Made by a program: the position numbers and the translations under genes
Shown here: in pieces, positions 25,671 to 34,759 of the stretch
Layout: every line of letters begins with the position of its first letter
Position numbering within the stretch: position 1 is the stretch's first letter
The notes under the pieces: generated by a model
The model's input: the letters and a program-made list of their open reading frames with translations, nothing else
Databases searched by the model: none
What the model was told of the DNA's origin: nothing
Source of the DNA: Evernia prunastri
Lineage: Eukaryota > Ascomycota > Lecanoromycetes > Lecanorales > Parmeliaceae
NCBI GenBank assembly: GCA_003184365.1
Contig: NKYR01000001.1
Coordinates: 620,001 to 684,000 of the forward strand
DNA: 64,000 bases
Direction of reading: 5' to 3'

Positions 25671-26046
25671 TCACTTCAACTGCTTCGAGAAATCCTCGCT
25701 CGTGTCATCGTCGTCCCAGCTCTCCTCCCACAGATGCGTCGTCCCGCCCTCCTGCCCCGGCGGCACTTCGCTCTCCTCCGATGGCCAATCTGCCCGTAAC
25801 CACCACCCAGTCAGCCCAATTGTTCCCGTTCCAGGTCCAATTCTCTCTCTCTTTTCTTGTTGCCACGGCAGGTTTTAGAAATGAACAGTCACAGGATATG
25901 AACATACCGTCGACGGGGAAGTCTTCAAACTCGTCGTCCTCTTCCAGCGCCGCGGCGGGCTTCTGCTGGTCTTTGAGGGTCGGCGAGGTGTCGGTCGTGG
26001 TGGTCGCTTTGGTCGTCGGGCCGGAGCCTTCTGCTGCTGCGGACAT
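25671..26046 (-). CDS. SEM1: 26S proteasome lid subunit Sem1/DSS1
   Basis: Sem1/DSS1 is a small acidic, mostly disordered protein of the proteasome lid. It is also found in TREX-2 and with BRCA2-type partners. Two exons on the minus strand, 25908..26046 and 25671..25789, give 85 aa. The joined protein has the signature acidic-aromatic core DEFEDFPVDDWPSEESE followed by HLWEESWDDDDTSEDFSKQL, which is diagnostic despite the small size. The intron is 118 nt (GTATGT donor). The start at 26046 (MSAAAEGSG) is preferred over an upstream in-frame ATG at 26133. Confidence 0.95.
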
Positions 26047-26407
26047 GGTTGGTGTTGGGGGGTGGTTGTGGTGGGCTTGCGTGGGTAGATCGAGGTTGAT
26101 GCCGAGGTGGACGCCAAAGGTCATGACCGCCAAGACTTATTTGCCAAGACTTCGGATACGCCCCGCAGTTTGCGGTACGAGTAGTTACTTACATTTTACA
26201 TCACTGCATCTCTCTCAATCAACCACCACCTACTACGTAGTCTCAGAAGCACAACTCAAACGAAAGACATCGATCTGCACGCACGCCATGTCTCTAGTCG
26301 TTCCCTTTCCACATTCTCTTGAACAAATCTTGTGGTGCTCTAGGATCAAGATGGAGGCAGACGACGATGCACGACCACACGTCTACCCTCTCTGATTCCA
26401 CAGTCAA
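26047..26407. other. SEM1 upstream region / P450 3' region
   Basis: This marks the border between the housekeeping block and the accessory block. It holds the SEM1 promoter and the 3' flank of the P450 gene. No further gene is seen. The plus-strand open frame through here is a shadow. Confidence 0.45.
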
Positions 26408-28125
26408 TTAGGCTCGGTACAAACGAACGTTACAGCCGGAGCCACAGTTCAGGGTTATCATAAGGTTCTCCTTCCACGCTTCTTCTTCATCAGCCGGGGC
26501 TATGGCTGTAAAAGTTTGCAAAAGACGCAGCATGGTATAGGTTGCTTCCGTGAGGGCGAGTTGCTCTGCAATGATTTAGTCTGCCACCCTTATCGTTGTT
26601 CCAAAGGGGAACAAAATATGCACTTACGCCCGACGCACAGACGAGGACCACCGCCAAAGGGCTCAAAGCTCCAGCCAGGCTTCAACTTTTCCCAGCGTTC
26701 TGGCCTGAATTCGTGCGCGTCGTCGCCATAATGATCCCTGTCCCTGTGCATCTGGTACACAGCCATGTACACTTGAGTGCCCTTTGGCACGAGGATTGGA
26801 GAGTGTCCATTCACCCCGCCCCCTTGGGGTAAGACGGTGTCTTTGTTGCACCATCGAACATTTATCGGAATTACGGCGTGAAGGCGTAAAGCTGAATTCT
26901 CTTGTTATTGGACACTTTGGGCAACTCGAGTTGAATCAGCAGGCAATTACTCACATTCACTTACGCATTGAGACAAATATAAAGCATTTTTCATAGTTTC
27001 CTGGTCCAATGGTTTATCCCCGAACTGCAGAGCTTCCCTTCTCAATTTCCCCCAAACGTCGGGTCGACGAGCCAAGACAAAGAGCAAATTGCTTAAAAGA
27101 CTCGCTGTAGTCTCCCTACCCCCGAATAAAGCGCTTAAAGATTGATTTCGCAAAGTATCTTTATCCCTTGTTCTTTCCATAAGATGCTCCAGAAAGACAT
27201 ATCTTCTTCCCTTGTCGATTGTTGCGCGCGGATGCAAATCCATAGGACTTTCCGGCTGCTTTTTCAGGGTCTCCTGTACGTTACGGTCAACGGCCTTGTG
27301 CAGATATTCGATAGCACCTCTAGAGTTTTGGCGGTCCAATATCTTGCCCAGGCTTCCGACACTTATATCACGAAACACTGCTTTGAGGGCGATCTCGGTG
27401 GCTAAGGAGAAATCTTTGGCTTCTGAATTCTCCGAAACCGACAAAGATCCTGTTGACCTCCCAAACAGTAGATCTGTTGCAGTATCCATGGTCAGGCGAC
27501 TCAGGAGCTCCTGAAGGTCAATTGCAACCCCATCAGCAGGTAACATTTGCAGAAAGCATTGGAAATGTGTTTCGAATAAACGAGTATCGTTAATCTCACT
27601 CTTGGCGAAAGACGGTCGGAGCAACGCCCTCGCGTCATGCCAGTCCTTGCCGTCTGCCGCAAAGATGCCATTTCCGATCAGCGGGGCGAACGCAGCCCTA
27701 AGTCGGGGTCCCTTCTCAAAGTCATCAAACGATGTCGATAGGATTGCCTTAAGATTCTCAGGATCGGACGTGACCAGCATGCGCTGGCCCAGAATCCAAA
27801 ATCCAAACGTTTTCCCAGTCTTCGCCAGATACTGCTCCCACGACTGGAGGAACGTCTGGGCCCGAAAATTTCTTATGTTCTGGCAGAGGAATAGCAGACC
27901 TAGACGTTTGTCGGGTTGCTCATAAACCTTACCGGGCTTGCATCCGAGTCTTCGAGCGAGACCGCGTCGGCGAAATCTAATGTATACGAAATTGAGCAGG
28001 CTTTTGGCCAGTAATATGCCAATAATGACAAGAATAATTGTTGAATTGAATCCAGTCATTTTGATCGCTGAAGCAGAAGGTCTCTTTTCCTTTTCAGACT
28101 TGAAAATCAGGTTTGAGGTCGCCAA
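26408..28125 (-). CDS. CYP52-like cytochrome P450 (probable long-chain hydroxylase)
   Basis: This is a microsomal P450 resembling the CYP52 group, whose known members hydroxylate alkanes or fatty acids at the chain end. Exons on the minus strand are 26955..28125, 26628..26891 and 26408..26565, giving 530 aa. There is an N-terminal anchor at about residues 28-42 followed by basic residues. The I-helix carries FGGRETT (334-340). The ExxR motif ESLR (390-393) is rebuilt only if the first intron runs 26892..26954. The segment after LPQGGG resembles CYP52 members, PERF is present as HEFRPERW, and the heme loop is FGGGPRLCVGQQLALTEA with Cys476. A shorter start at 28059 (508 aa, MTGFNSTI) is equally plausible. 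It is divergent from the reductase gene. The terminal-hydroxylase role is inferred from resemblance. Confidence 0.9.
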
Positions 28126-28872
28126 AGAAAGGTGAAGAAATCGTTACTACCACCAAATTTTGGAGATTTGGGAGAGGGGGGGAGTTTATTGTCATCCTGA
28201 AAATTCGCCACTTGGGGAACCAAAGCCTTTCTCAAGCCGCTTTCCCTCGTTGAGCAGGTTCAAGGAAGGGGCGGGTAGAAGCTGATCAAACAGCAGATCA
28301 ACCTAGTGAGTGGGGATGAATCTCATCATTCTAAATTTGAAGCCGCTGTCCATGGTTGTTCTAGGTATGATACGATACGATATGATGTATGGTAAGGTAT
28401 GGTATGATATGTTATGCTTAGTCTGGACAGAATAAAAAACGACGGTAGCTACCCAAAGTGCGTCATATGACTCAAGATGAGGCAGAGCCTAGAGTATTCC
28501 TCTACGGATAATTGTCCGAGAATATTGAAGGCGGCTTCAAATGCTGGCCGAAATCTAACCAAGCTGCCCTAAATGATGTGGCGAGGAACGAGCCAAGTGC
28601 GTGGCACGATCACTTTACCTAACAGATAAGAGCACTAATGTGGTCTACAAGATACTCTAAGGTAGAGCGGGCATTAAATATCTCCTCCGGATTTCTTCGT
28701 ATGTCGGCAGTCCAACATTGATTGCCGGATCGGTCGTAGTACACGATACCAAACCGCATCTAGCTGCATCGGGGTCCGAAGAGAGAAAAAGCCCCGTCGG
28801 GCACGTCAAGAAGCCACGCAACATATATTGGCATTCCTCTATAATTCAGGCAATTTGCAAAATGAAATAAAA
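28126..28872. promoter_or_regulatory. Divergent promoter between P450 and acyl reductase genes
   Basis: This 747-bp region lies between two accessory-block genes transcribed away from each other, so it probably co-controls them. It contains an imperfect pentamer array (TATGATACGATACGATATG, then GGTAAGGTATGGTATGATATG) at about 28366-28418. I cannot name a binding factor. Confidence 0.5.
28366..28418. repeat. Imperfect TATGR/TACGA pentamer array
   Basis: This is a run of 5-bp units (GATAC, GATAT, GGTAT and similar) in the shared P450/reductase promoter. It could be a microsatellite or clustered factor sites. Confidence 0.6.
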
Positions 28873-30289
28873 ATGACTACATCGCAAGTACCCAGCAAAG
28901 ATTTCTTTCGGCACAAGAATGTATTCATCACCGGCGCAACCGGCTTCTTGGGACTTGCATTAGTAGCTAAACTACTTCGTGAAGTGCCATGCCAGAGAGT
29001 ATATCTTCTTGTGAGAGGCGGAGAACGGTATGTATGATTTCGACCTCGAAGAGACGGGGAACGTTTGCCGGGCGGGCACTGGATAACAGTGGCCATTGCG
29101 CAGGAGGTTTTGGGATTTCTACTATCAAACTTTACCACAAGATCATTTTGGGGACATTCGAACAGGGGGAGAGGGAGACATAGTCATCCTGGATGGCGAT
29201 CTCACCAGGCCCAGACTTGGTCTCGGAGAAGATGACATATCCCGCTTGAAGGGCAACGTCAACATCTACATCCACTTGGCCTGTTCAATCAATTTGCGTC
29301 GTTCTCTCCCCGAGATGGCCAAATCGATCATTGATCCGACCCTCGAGCTGGCCAAAATAGCGCTCGCTTCGACTTCTTTTGAACGGTTCATATACATTTC
29401 CACCGCGTATGCGAACGCACACCTCCACCATCTTCACCAAGGGGTCGACACCAGTGTCTGTGAGAAAATCTACCCGCTGCGAGCCGGAGGCGGCGACAGT
29501 ACCGATCTCGAGTGGAGCGACCTCCGCGTCTCTGGCACCACGCTCGAATACGAGGCCCACAATTTCCCCTTCCCCTACGCCTACGCGAAACATTTAACGG
29601 AGCGTTTGCTCTCGGGACTCTTCGAGGCAGAACAGATGAGCAGCTCCCTGCTAATCATCCGACCGTCCATTCTGGGCCCTGCTCTGAGAGATCCGTATCC
29701 ATACTACGAGATCAGAGGATCCGCACCCGCGACGAATTTCCTCGCGGCCGCCGTCGCGGCTCCTTCGCTCCGGATGGCCTTCTCCTCGCGGTTCCGGGAT
29801 CCCATGCAGCAGGGCACGCTGGACGAAGTGCCCGTGGACATCGTGGTCAACCGCATCCTGATGCACGCGTCCCGCAGCAGCAGCGGCATCGTCCACGCCG
29901 TGGTGGGCGCCCCGGGCCGCCGCACCTTCCAGAGCCTGTGGGAAAAGGCCATGTCGGAACGGCGGCTGCCGTGGCACCCTCGCGCCGTCTGGCTGGACGT
30001 GGACTGGCATTCGCCGGTCCTGCACGCCATCGCTCACGCGTCGGTCATCATGGGGACGTCCTATCTTTTCGAAGATGTGCGGGTCAGGGCGGTTTGGTCC
30101 CGGATGACGGAAGAGGAGCGGGTCATGTTCCCGCTTTTTATGGAGAGTGCCGAGGGTTTGGGGGAAGTCGTGAAAAGGAGGGGTCAGGTCAGGAATCAGT
30201 TGGAGCGCTGGTTTTCTCGCAAGGGGTTGCCTCTGGTTCTGATCAATTTGCTGATTGGCAGACCTGTCAGCCTTCAAGGCGATATATAG
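28873..30289 (+). CDS. Fatty acyl-CoA reductase-like NAD(P)-binding protein
   Basis: This resembles the male-sterility/NAD_binding_4 family, which reduces acyl thioesters to aldehydes or alcohols. Exons 28873..29027 and 29104..30289 give 446 aa. The N-terminal Rossmann loop is FITGATGFLG (18-27). YAYAK supplies the catalytic Tyr210/Lys214 pair, and the strand YISTAYAN matches the family. The C-terminal about 150 residues are helical and could be the short FAR_C-type tail. There is no adenylation or carrier domain, so it would act on a free CoA or carrier-bound acyl chain. The intron starts at GTATGT within an arginine codon. The second half is very GC-rich compared with the first. It is divergent from the P450 and convergent with the glycosyltransferase. 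Confidence 0.82.
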
Positions 30290-30534
30290 CACCACAACGA
30301 TTCCTTGTAGTCTGTCTTTGCCTTTGTCTCAACCATCGTTTAGCATATCTAGCTGCAAAGATGTCTTCCTTCAGAAAAGAAATGCAGAGCACTGTGAAAG
30401 GGCCGCTTCTTCAAAAAAGCAGGCCGCCAAGGAGATATGACAAATCGACGCAACATGACTTCTCTCCCACTCCCAAAGAGCGGATCAACTCATCCAGTAG
30501 ACTGCTCCAAAACCTGTGGTGCGGCCGTCATTGA

Positions 30535-32502
30535 TTAAAGCATTTCCGTGACCACGAGAGCTAAGATATAGGCCAGGCACTTGAATGCAAAAGGCCACTG
30601 ACCCTGCCTGCGCATATGGTCCTTTATCACTTCATCAGAAGGGTACTCCACCCCGCGCTTCGAATCCCTCACCATGAAACCGTCCCGAGCGGACATCGAA
30701 GGGGGCCGGATGGCGTAAGAAACTGGCAGCCAGGCGGCCTTCGCAAGGGCAGCCCACAGGAGGAGAACAGGCGGCCACGCGACGCCTCTCAGCGCCGCCG
30801 ACCCCACGTCGCGAGGGCCCTGGCCGTCGAAGTAACCCCCGAGCGCGGCACGGAGCCAGGCAACGGCACCGGCGGCACTGAACAGCAGCACGACGAGATG
30901 GATCCACGCGCCGCAGTCCCAGAGGAGCGACTTGCAGCACGCGACGCGGGAGCCGCGGGTGCGAGCCGCGCGCTCGGCCTCGCCGTCGGCGGAGGTCCCC
31001 GTCGGGGTGAAGTTGGGGGGATCGCGGCCGAGGAGCTTGGGGACGACGAAGTAGCGGAGGACGATGGCGGCCCGCCACGGCTGGGTCCATATCGCGGTGA
31101 AGAGGCCGAAGATGGGCATGCGGAAATCCACAATGGACGACATCAAGGTGTGGTAAAGGGTGCGCGTGCAGAAGTCGAGGGTCGCGATGCGCATGAGCCG
31201 GCGCAGATGATGACTGCCTTGTTGTGACGGGACGATCAGAGGCTTTCGATTCATCACGCACAGAGGTAGGGCCACCAAGGCGAATGTCCAGATGAAGGAC
31301 GCGGCGCCCATGACGGCGCCCCACAGGGTCAGATTGAGGCGCACTTCTCTCGGTAGCTTCTTCGCCTTTCCTGAGCGCACGAATTGCGCGACGGAGATGA
31401 TCCCAACTGCCCACCGCTGGGACTGCTTGAGGTACGCGGCCATCGTGTCGGGTCCCCGCCCCCACTGCAGGGACCCCGGGACAAACAGTGAGTACCATCC
31501 AGCCGCCGAAAGGTAGTTTGACGTCAATGCGTCTTCTTGCAAGGAGTCTTCCGGAAAGCGTCCGATGGACTCGAGGGCCGAGGATTTAATCACAAAGCCG
31601 GAACCCGTGCACCAAGAATTGTTGGAGAAATCTTGGAGACGCATCATGCACTCGATTGGCTGCAGATCGGAAAGGATCCCCAGAGGATCCCCCCTCGGGA
31701 GGTTGTAGTAACGCTGCATTGGGCATGCGAGAGCCGCGCGGGGATTGTTGAGGACATGAGGAAGGACAGAACGGAGCCACATGGGTTCCGGTATCATATC
31801 AGCATCCAAGACCGCTACGTATGGAGCCTGGGGCTCTTCCAACGACTGCAGGTAACGGATTCCGAAATTCAGATTCGCAGCTTTAGAGTGAGTCTTCACG
31901 TCAACATTTCTGGATGCATAGGAGAGATTGGGCCATTCTTTCTTCATCGCTTCGACTCTCTGAGCAAGCTCGCGCGAGTGGCTGTCGTCGAGTATGATGG
32001 CTCGCAACAGTCCCGATGGGTAATCGGAGGCGCAAGCCGCTTTGGCTGTGTTGAGAATCATCTCGTCCCCTTCTCCGCAATAGGGGATGAGAATGTCTAC
32101 CACAGGCCAGTCACTGTCTTCCACTGCCTGGACAGTCCTGTCACCCTCAGCTTGTCCACTGGCGGATAGCACGGCCAATTGCGTGAAAAGTCTAGGGACT
32201 TGGAGTCGTTAGAAAGCAAAATCGATGTTTGAATTGCACCTAACCTTACTTGAACTTAAGATCTCTACGAGCAAGACTATCCATATTGTAAAGTTCACAT
32301 GGGTTTCTCGGGTGGTAAGTGTCAGCCGGTAGAGGAGGTAAGTGATGGAGGTGATAATCGAAGCAGCGGTGGAAAAGTAGAGTAGGGTCAAGCGCAAACG
32401 TCGATTCGAATTCCTGATGGCAACGCTCCTCTTAGTGGTGGATGAGGTTCTCTGCTCTTGAAGTCTCTGCAGACGGAACGTCGTAGCTGTCGACGGCATC
32501 AT
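30535..32502 (-). CDS. Family 2 glycosyltransferase, cellulose-synthase-like membrane protein
   Basis: This is a processive-type GT2 enzyme using a nucleotide sugar at a membrane. Exons on the minus strand, 32250..32502 and 30535..32198, give 638 aa. Two N-terminal membrane segments (residues about 45-68 and 75-95) come first. Then come the D,D,D,QxxRW motifs: DD in ILDDSHS (155-156), DAD (216-218), ED in LQEDALTS (306-307) and QSQRW (343-347). Several C-terminal membrane helices follow. The acceptor site used (CTCCAAG at 32199) restores phase and follows a CTAAC branch. Start at 32502 (MMPSTATTF). In a cluster with a hydroxylase and a reductase, a lipid acceptor is a reasonable inference, but polysaccharide synthesis is also possible. 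The sugar donor cannot be read from sequence. Confidence 0.87.
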
Positions 32503-32711
32503 CAAGCGTCTGAAGGACAATCTCAGTTTGCTCTCAACTCGAATCGACTGGCGATACGACTCGGACAAGATGGAATAAACCGGAGCCAAGCGCTAATAAT
32601 GATGGCTGGTTGATGTCATGAAATTGATAGTATAAGGTCATGAGAATGGTGGTATGATGTCAAAGGGAGCGTTGCGATTCGGACGAGCTCGATGAAAGGA
32701 TAGCCGCTGAA

Positions 32712-32739
32712 CATGGTGTCCAACGTCATGGACACCATG
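32712..32739. repeat. Perfect inverted repeat, 10-bp arms
   Basis: CATGGTGTCC and GGACACCATG are separated by 8 nt, about 210 bp upstream of the GT2 start codon. It could be an operator for a dimeric regulator or simply chance. No hairpin function is shown. Confidence 0.6.
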
Positions 32740-32989
32740 ATCTAAATTTTTAGAGACAATATTAGTACTACTAGTAAGGAAAGTATATTTAGGGACATTA
32801 AATTACACCACTGCAAGACTGTTTGCTTACGAGGACTTACAACATAGTGTACAGTATTTTCCGCAAGCGGCGAGCCCACAAGTTGTACTTTACCTTTTCG
32901 AAAGTAGTATATCACGCGCTAATACCTAAGCATGTACCAAGGTCTCCGCCTCAAAGTTTGACTTTTGTTTGTGCAGACGGTGCGAAAGC

Positions 32990-33480
32990 CATTCAATTCG
33001 GACGAGGTCGTGGACATTGACCTAGACCTCAAGCATGGTCGGGATGTGCAGCTGAAGGCAAACCTTGAGTCGTGAAGGAGATCCATCTGCGAGCCGATGA
33101 TCACGCTCTTTCCCAGTCAGCCTCGGGCATAATACTCTTTGCGGTCTAGGTACAGCCACGCCGAATGATCGAGTTGCCAACTTACTCTTCATAGCGTCTT
33201 GGAGAAGCTGTCATAAAAGGATCAACCGGTACTCGATGCGGACGAGCTCGTAGAACTTGATCTAGACCCTAATCAAGCCGGTGAGCAGAGATGGAGAAAA
33301 TGCTCAATTCCTAAAGGACATCGATCTGCGAGCCGATGATCGCGCTCGTTCTGCCGTCAGCGTCCGGAATGGCACTCTCGGCAATGTAGGTACGGCCACA
33401 CCGGATGATCGAGTTGCAAACTTACACTCCATAGCGTCTTGGAGAAGCCGTCATAAAAGGATCAGCCGGTACTCGATGCG
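32990..33480. repeat. 240-bp diverged tandem duplication with exon-like content
   Basis: The sequence from about 32990 repeats with a period of 240 bp. Comparing 33181-33240 with 33421-33480 gives 56 identical bases of 60; the rest of the unit is less alike. The common pieces include TGCGAGCCGATGATC, a GTAGGTAC-like donor, GATGATCGAGTTG and ATAAAAGGATCA. A third fragment of the head (TTCGGACGAGCTCGATG) sits at 32678. The second unit reads like an exon (LKDIDLRADDRAR...GTLGN) with an 80-nt intron at 33386..33465. That intron would splice in frame to a leader of 31 codons before the ATG at 33559. No ATG opens that longer frame. Confidence 0.8.
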
Positions 33481-33558
33481 ACAGGTGTCGCCATAGATCT
33501 CGCTGAAGACAAACTACAAAATTCTGTGGTGGAAGGGGAAGCTAGCCGGAAGAAGGAG

Positions 33559-34430
33559 ATGAGGGTCTTAGTAATGGGAATGGGTCGAGCAGGCACAACT
33601 GGTAAAGCAACTCTTTGCAATCCCTGAAACTTGTGCCAAGCGTTAAGCTCTCGACTCAGCTTTGGCATCCGGACTCAAAAAAATGGGATTTACCCCTTAT
33701 GATTATCTAGATCGTTTCATCCAGGCGCACTCTCATCTTTGGGACGAAGCTATGGAGGCAAAGTTCCACGGTAATGGCAAGGACTGGAATCGAGAAGACT
33801 TTGACCGTGTGACAACCGACTTTGATGCAAGACACCCAAGACCTTGACCCTCTTCAAGATCTGGTGCTAAACGTCTTCCAGTGCATCCTGGATGTTCCTT
33901 GCTGTTTCTTCGCAGAGGAGCTGAACAAGGCTTACCCGGAAGCAAAAGTCATTCTCAACAAGCGAGATGCCGACGAATGGCTGAGATCGATGAACCAAAC
34001 GCTTTTCACTGTTTTCCGCTGGCCCTCGTGGCAAATACTTCGATACACGGATCCAAAGGTTTGCGGCGCTTGGTGTCAACATAACGAACTTATCTGGAAC
34101 CATTTTTGCAACGGAGAGTACGACAATAAAGAGAAGTGTAAAGTGCGCTTTCTTGAGCACTATGAACATGTGCGGAGAGTGGTACCAGCAGATAGGCTGC
34201 TTGAATATGATGTCAAAGAAGGCTGGAAACCCGTGACAGATTTCCTGGGCTTGCCAGAATTCAGTGGTGTAGTTTCTAGAAACAGCACCGCCGAATTCCT
34301 GGAAGGCCACGCGGAACTGTGGAGAATTTGCGTCAAAAACAGTTTACGGAATTTTGCCAAGCTTTCAATAGGACTCTGTATACTCGTAGGTGGCGTGACT
34401 TATGCTAAGTTTGGGCTGGGGAGACGATAA
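33559..34430 (+). CDS. Sulfotransfer_4-type P-loop protein
   Basis: This resembles the fungal Sulfotransfer_4 family of P-loop proteins common in secondary-metabolite loci; the reaction of most members is unproven. Exons 33559..33601, 33660..33826 and 33882..34430 give 252 aa. The P-loop MGMGRAGTT (residues 6-14) is rebuilt across intron 1. Further family marks are FAEELNKAYPEAKVIL, the NKRDADEWLRS segment, and YDVKEGWKPVTDFLGLP. A C-terminal hydrophobic helix (about 230-248) suggests membrane anchoring. Intron 2 has a GC donor (GCAAGA) with a GCTAAAC branch and a TTCCAG acceptor; no GT donor restores the frame. It lies upstream of the A-T-C synthetase in the same direction. Confidence 0.8.
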
Positions 34431-34759
34431 AGCTTTACTCTCTGGACAAATCAGGAAGTTTTCGCTGTCTTCATAGCACACTCAATAGTGATCACTGGCA
34501 AGTCGAAGTGCAGAACGTAGCCGAATAAGTGGTACCCTAGCATTGCGTAAAGTTAGAAGATAGACTTTCACCTCTATGGGCGATCGCACCGAGTGATTCC
34601 GTGCCGTTTGCCGACTTAGATGGCTATCTAGCACTGTTATAAGGGACTGCTAGCGAGCCTGAAGCTCCGGAATCTCCATCTTAGACAGTCCCTGGTATCG
34701 AGTAGACATTGGAAATATCCACGACCGTTTCGAATCTCCATCTTATTCTCCTTCGACAG
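34431..34759. other. Intergenic region before the A-T-C synthetase
   Basis: This short tandem gap is the promoter of the synthetase gene. No distinctive element is recognised. Confidence 0.4.

Larger units (their letters stand above)
32503..33558. promoter_or_regulatory. Divergent region between GT2 and Sulfotransfer_4 genes, with tandem repeat
   Basis: This region separates two genes reading outward. It holds a 10-bp-arm inverted repeat at 32712-32739, an AT-rich stretch at 32740-32830, and the 240-bp tandem duplication described separately. I see no complete gene, although exon-like pieces lie within the repeat. Confidence 0.5.

Noticed and set aside
29512..30534. 340-aa alternate-frame ORF over the reductase gene
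   Set aside because: The frame with the Rossmann and YxxxK motifs is the other one; this frame is open only because of high GC.
30616..31227. Possible horizontally acquired GC-rich segment
   Set aside because: GC rises gradually at the 3' ends of several native genes on both strands, so composition alone does not show transfer.
30616..31498. Long plus- and minus-strand alternate frames inside GT2
   Set aside because: They overlap the GT2 membrane region, are Arg/Pro/Ala-rich, and lack any motif.
32990..33480. 240-bp repeat as a CRISPR array or transposon terminal repeat
   Set aside because: There are only two full units, no short repeat-spacer pattern, no inverted termini, and the host is eukaryotic.
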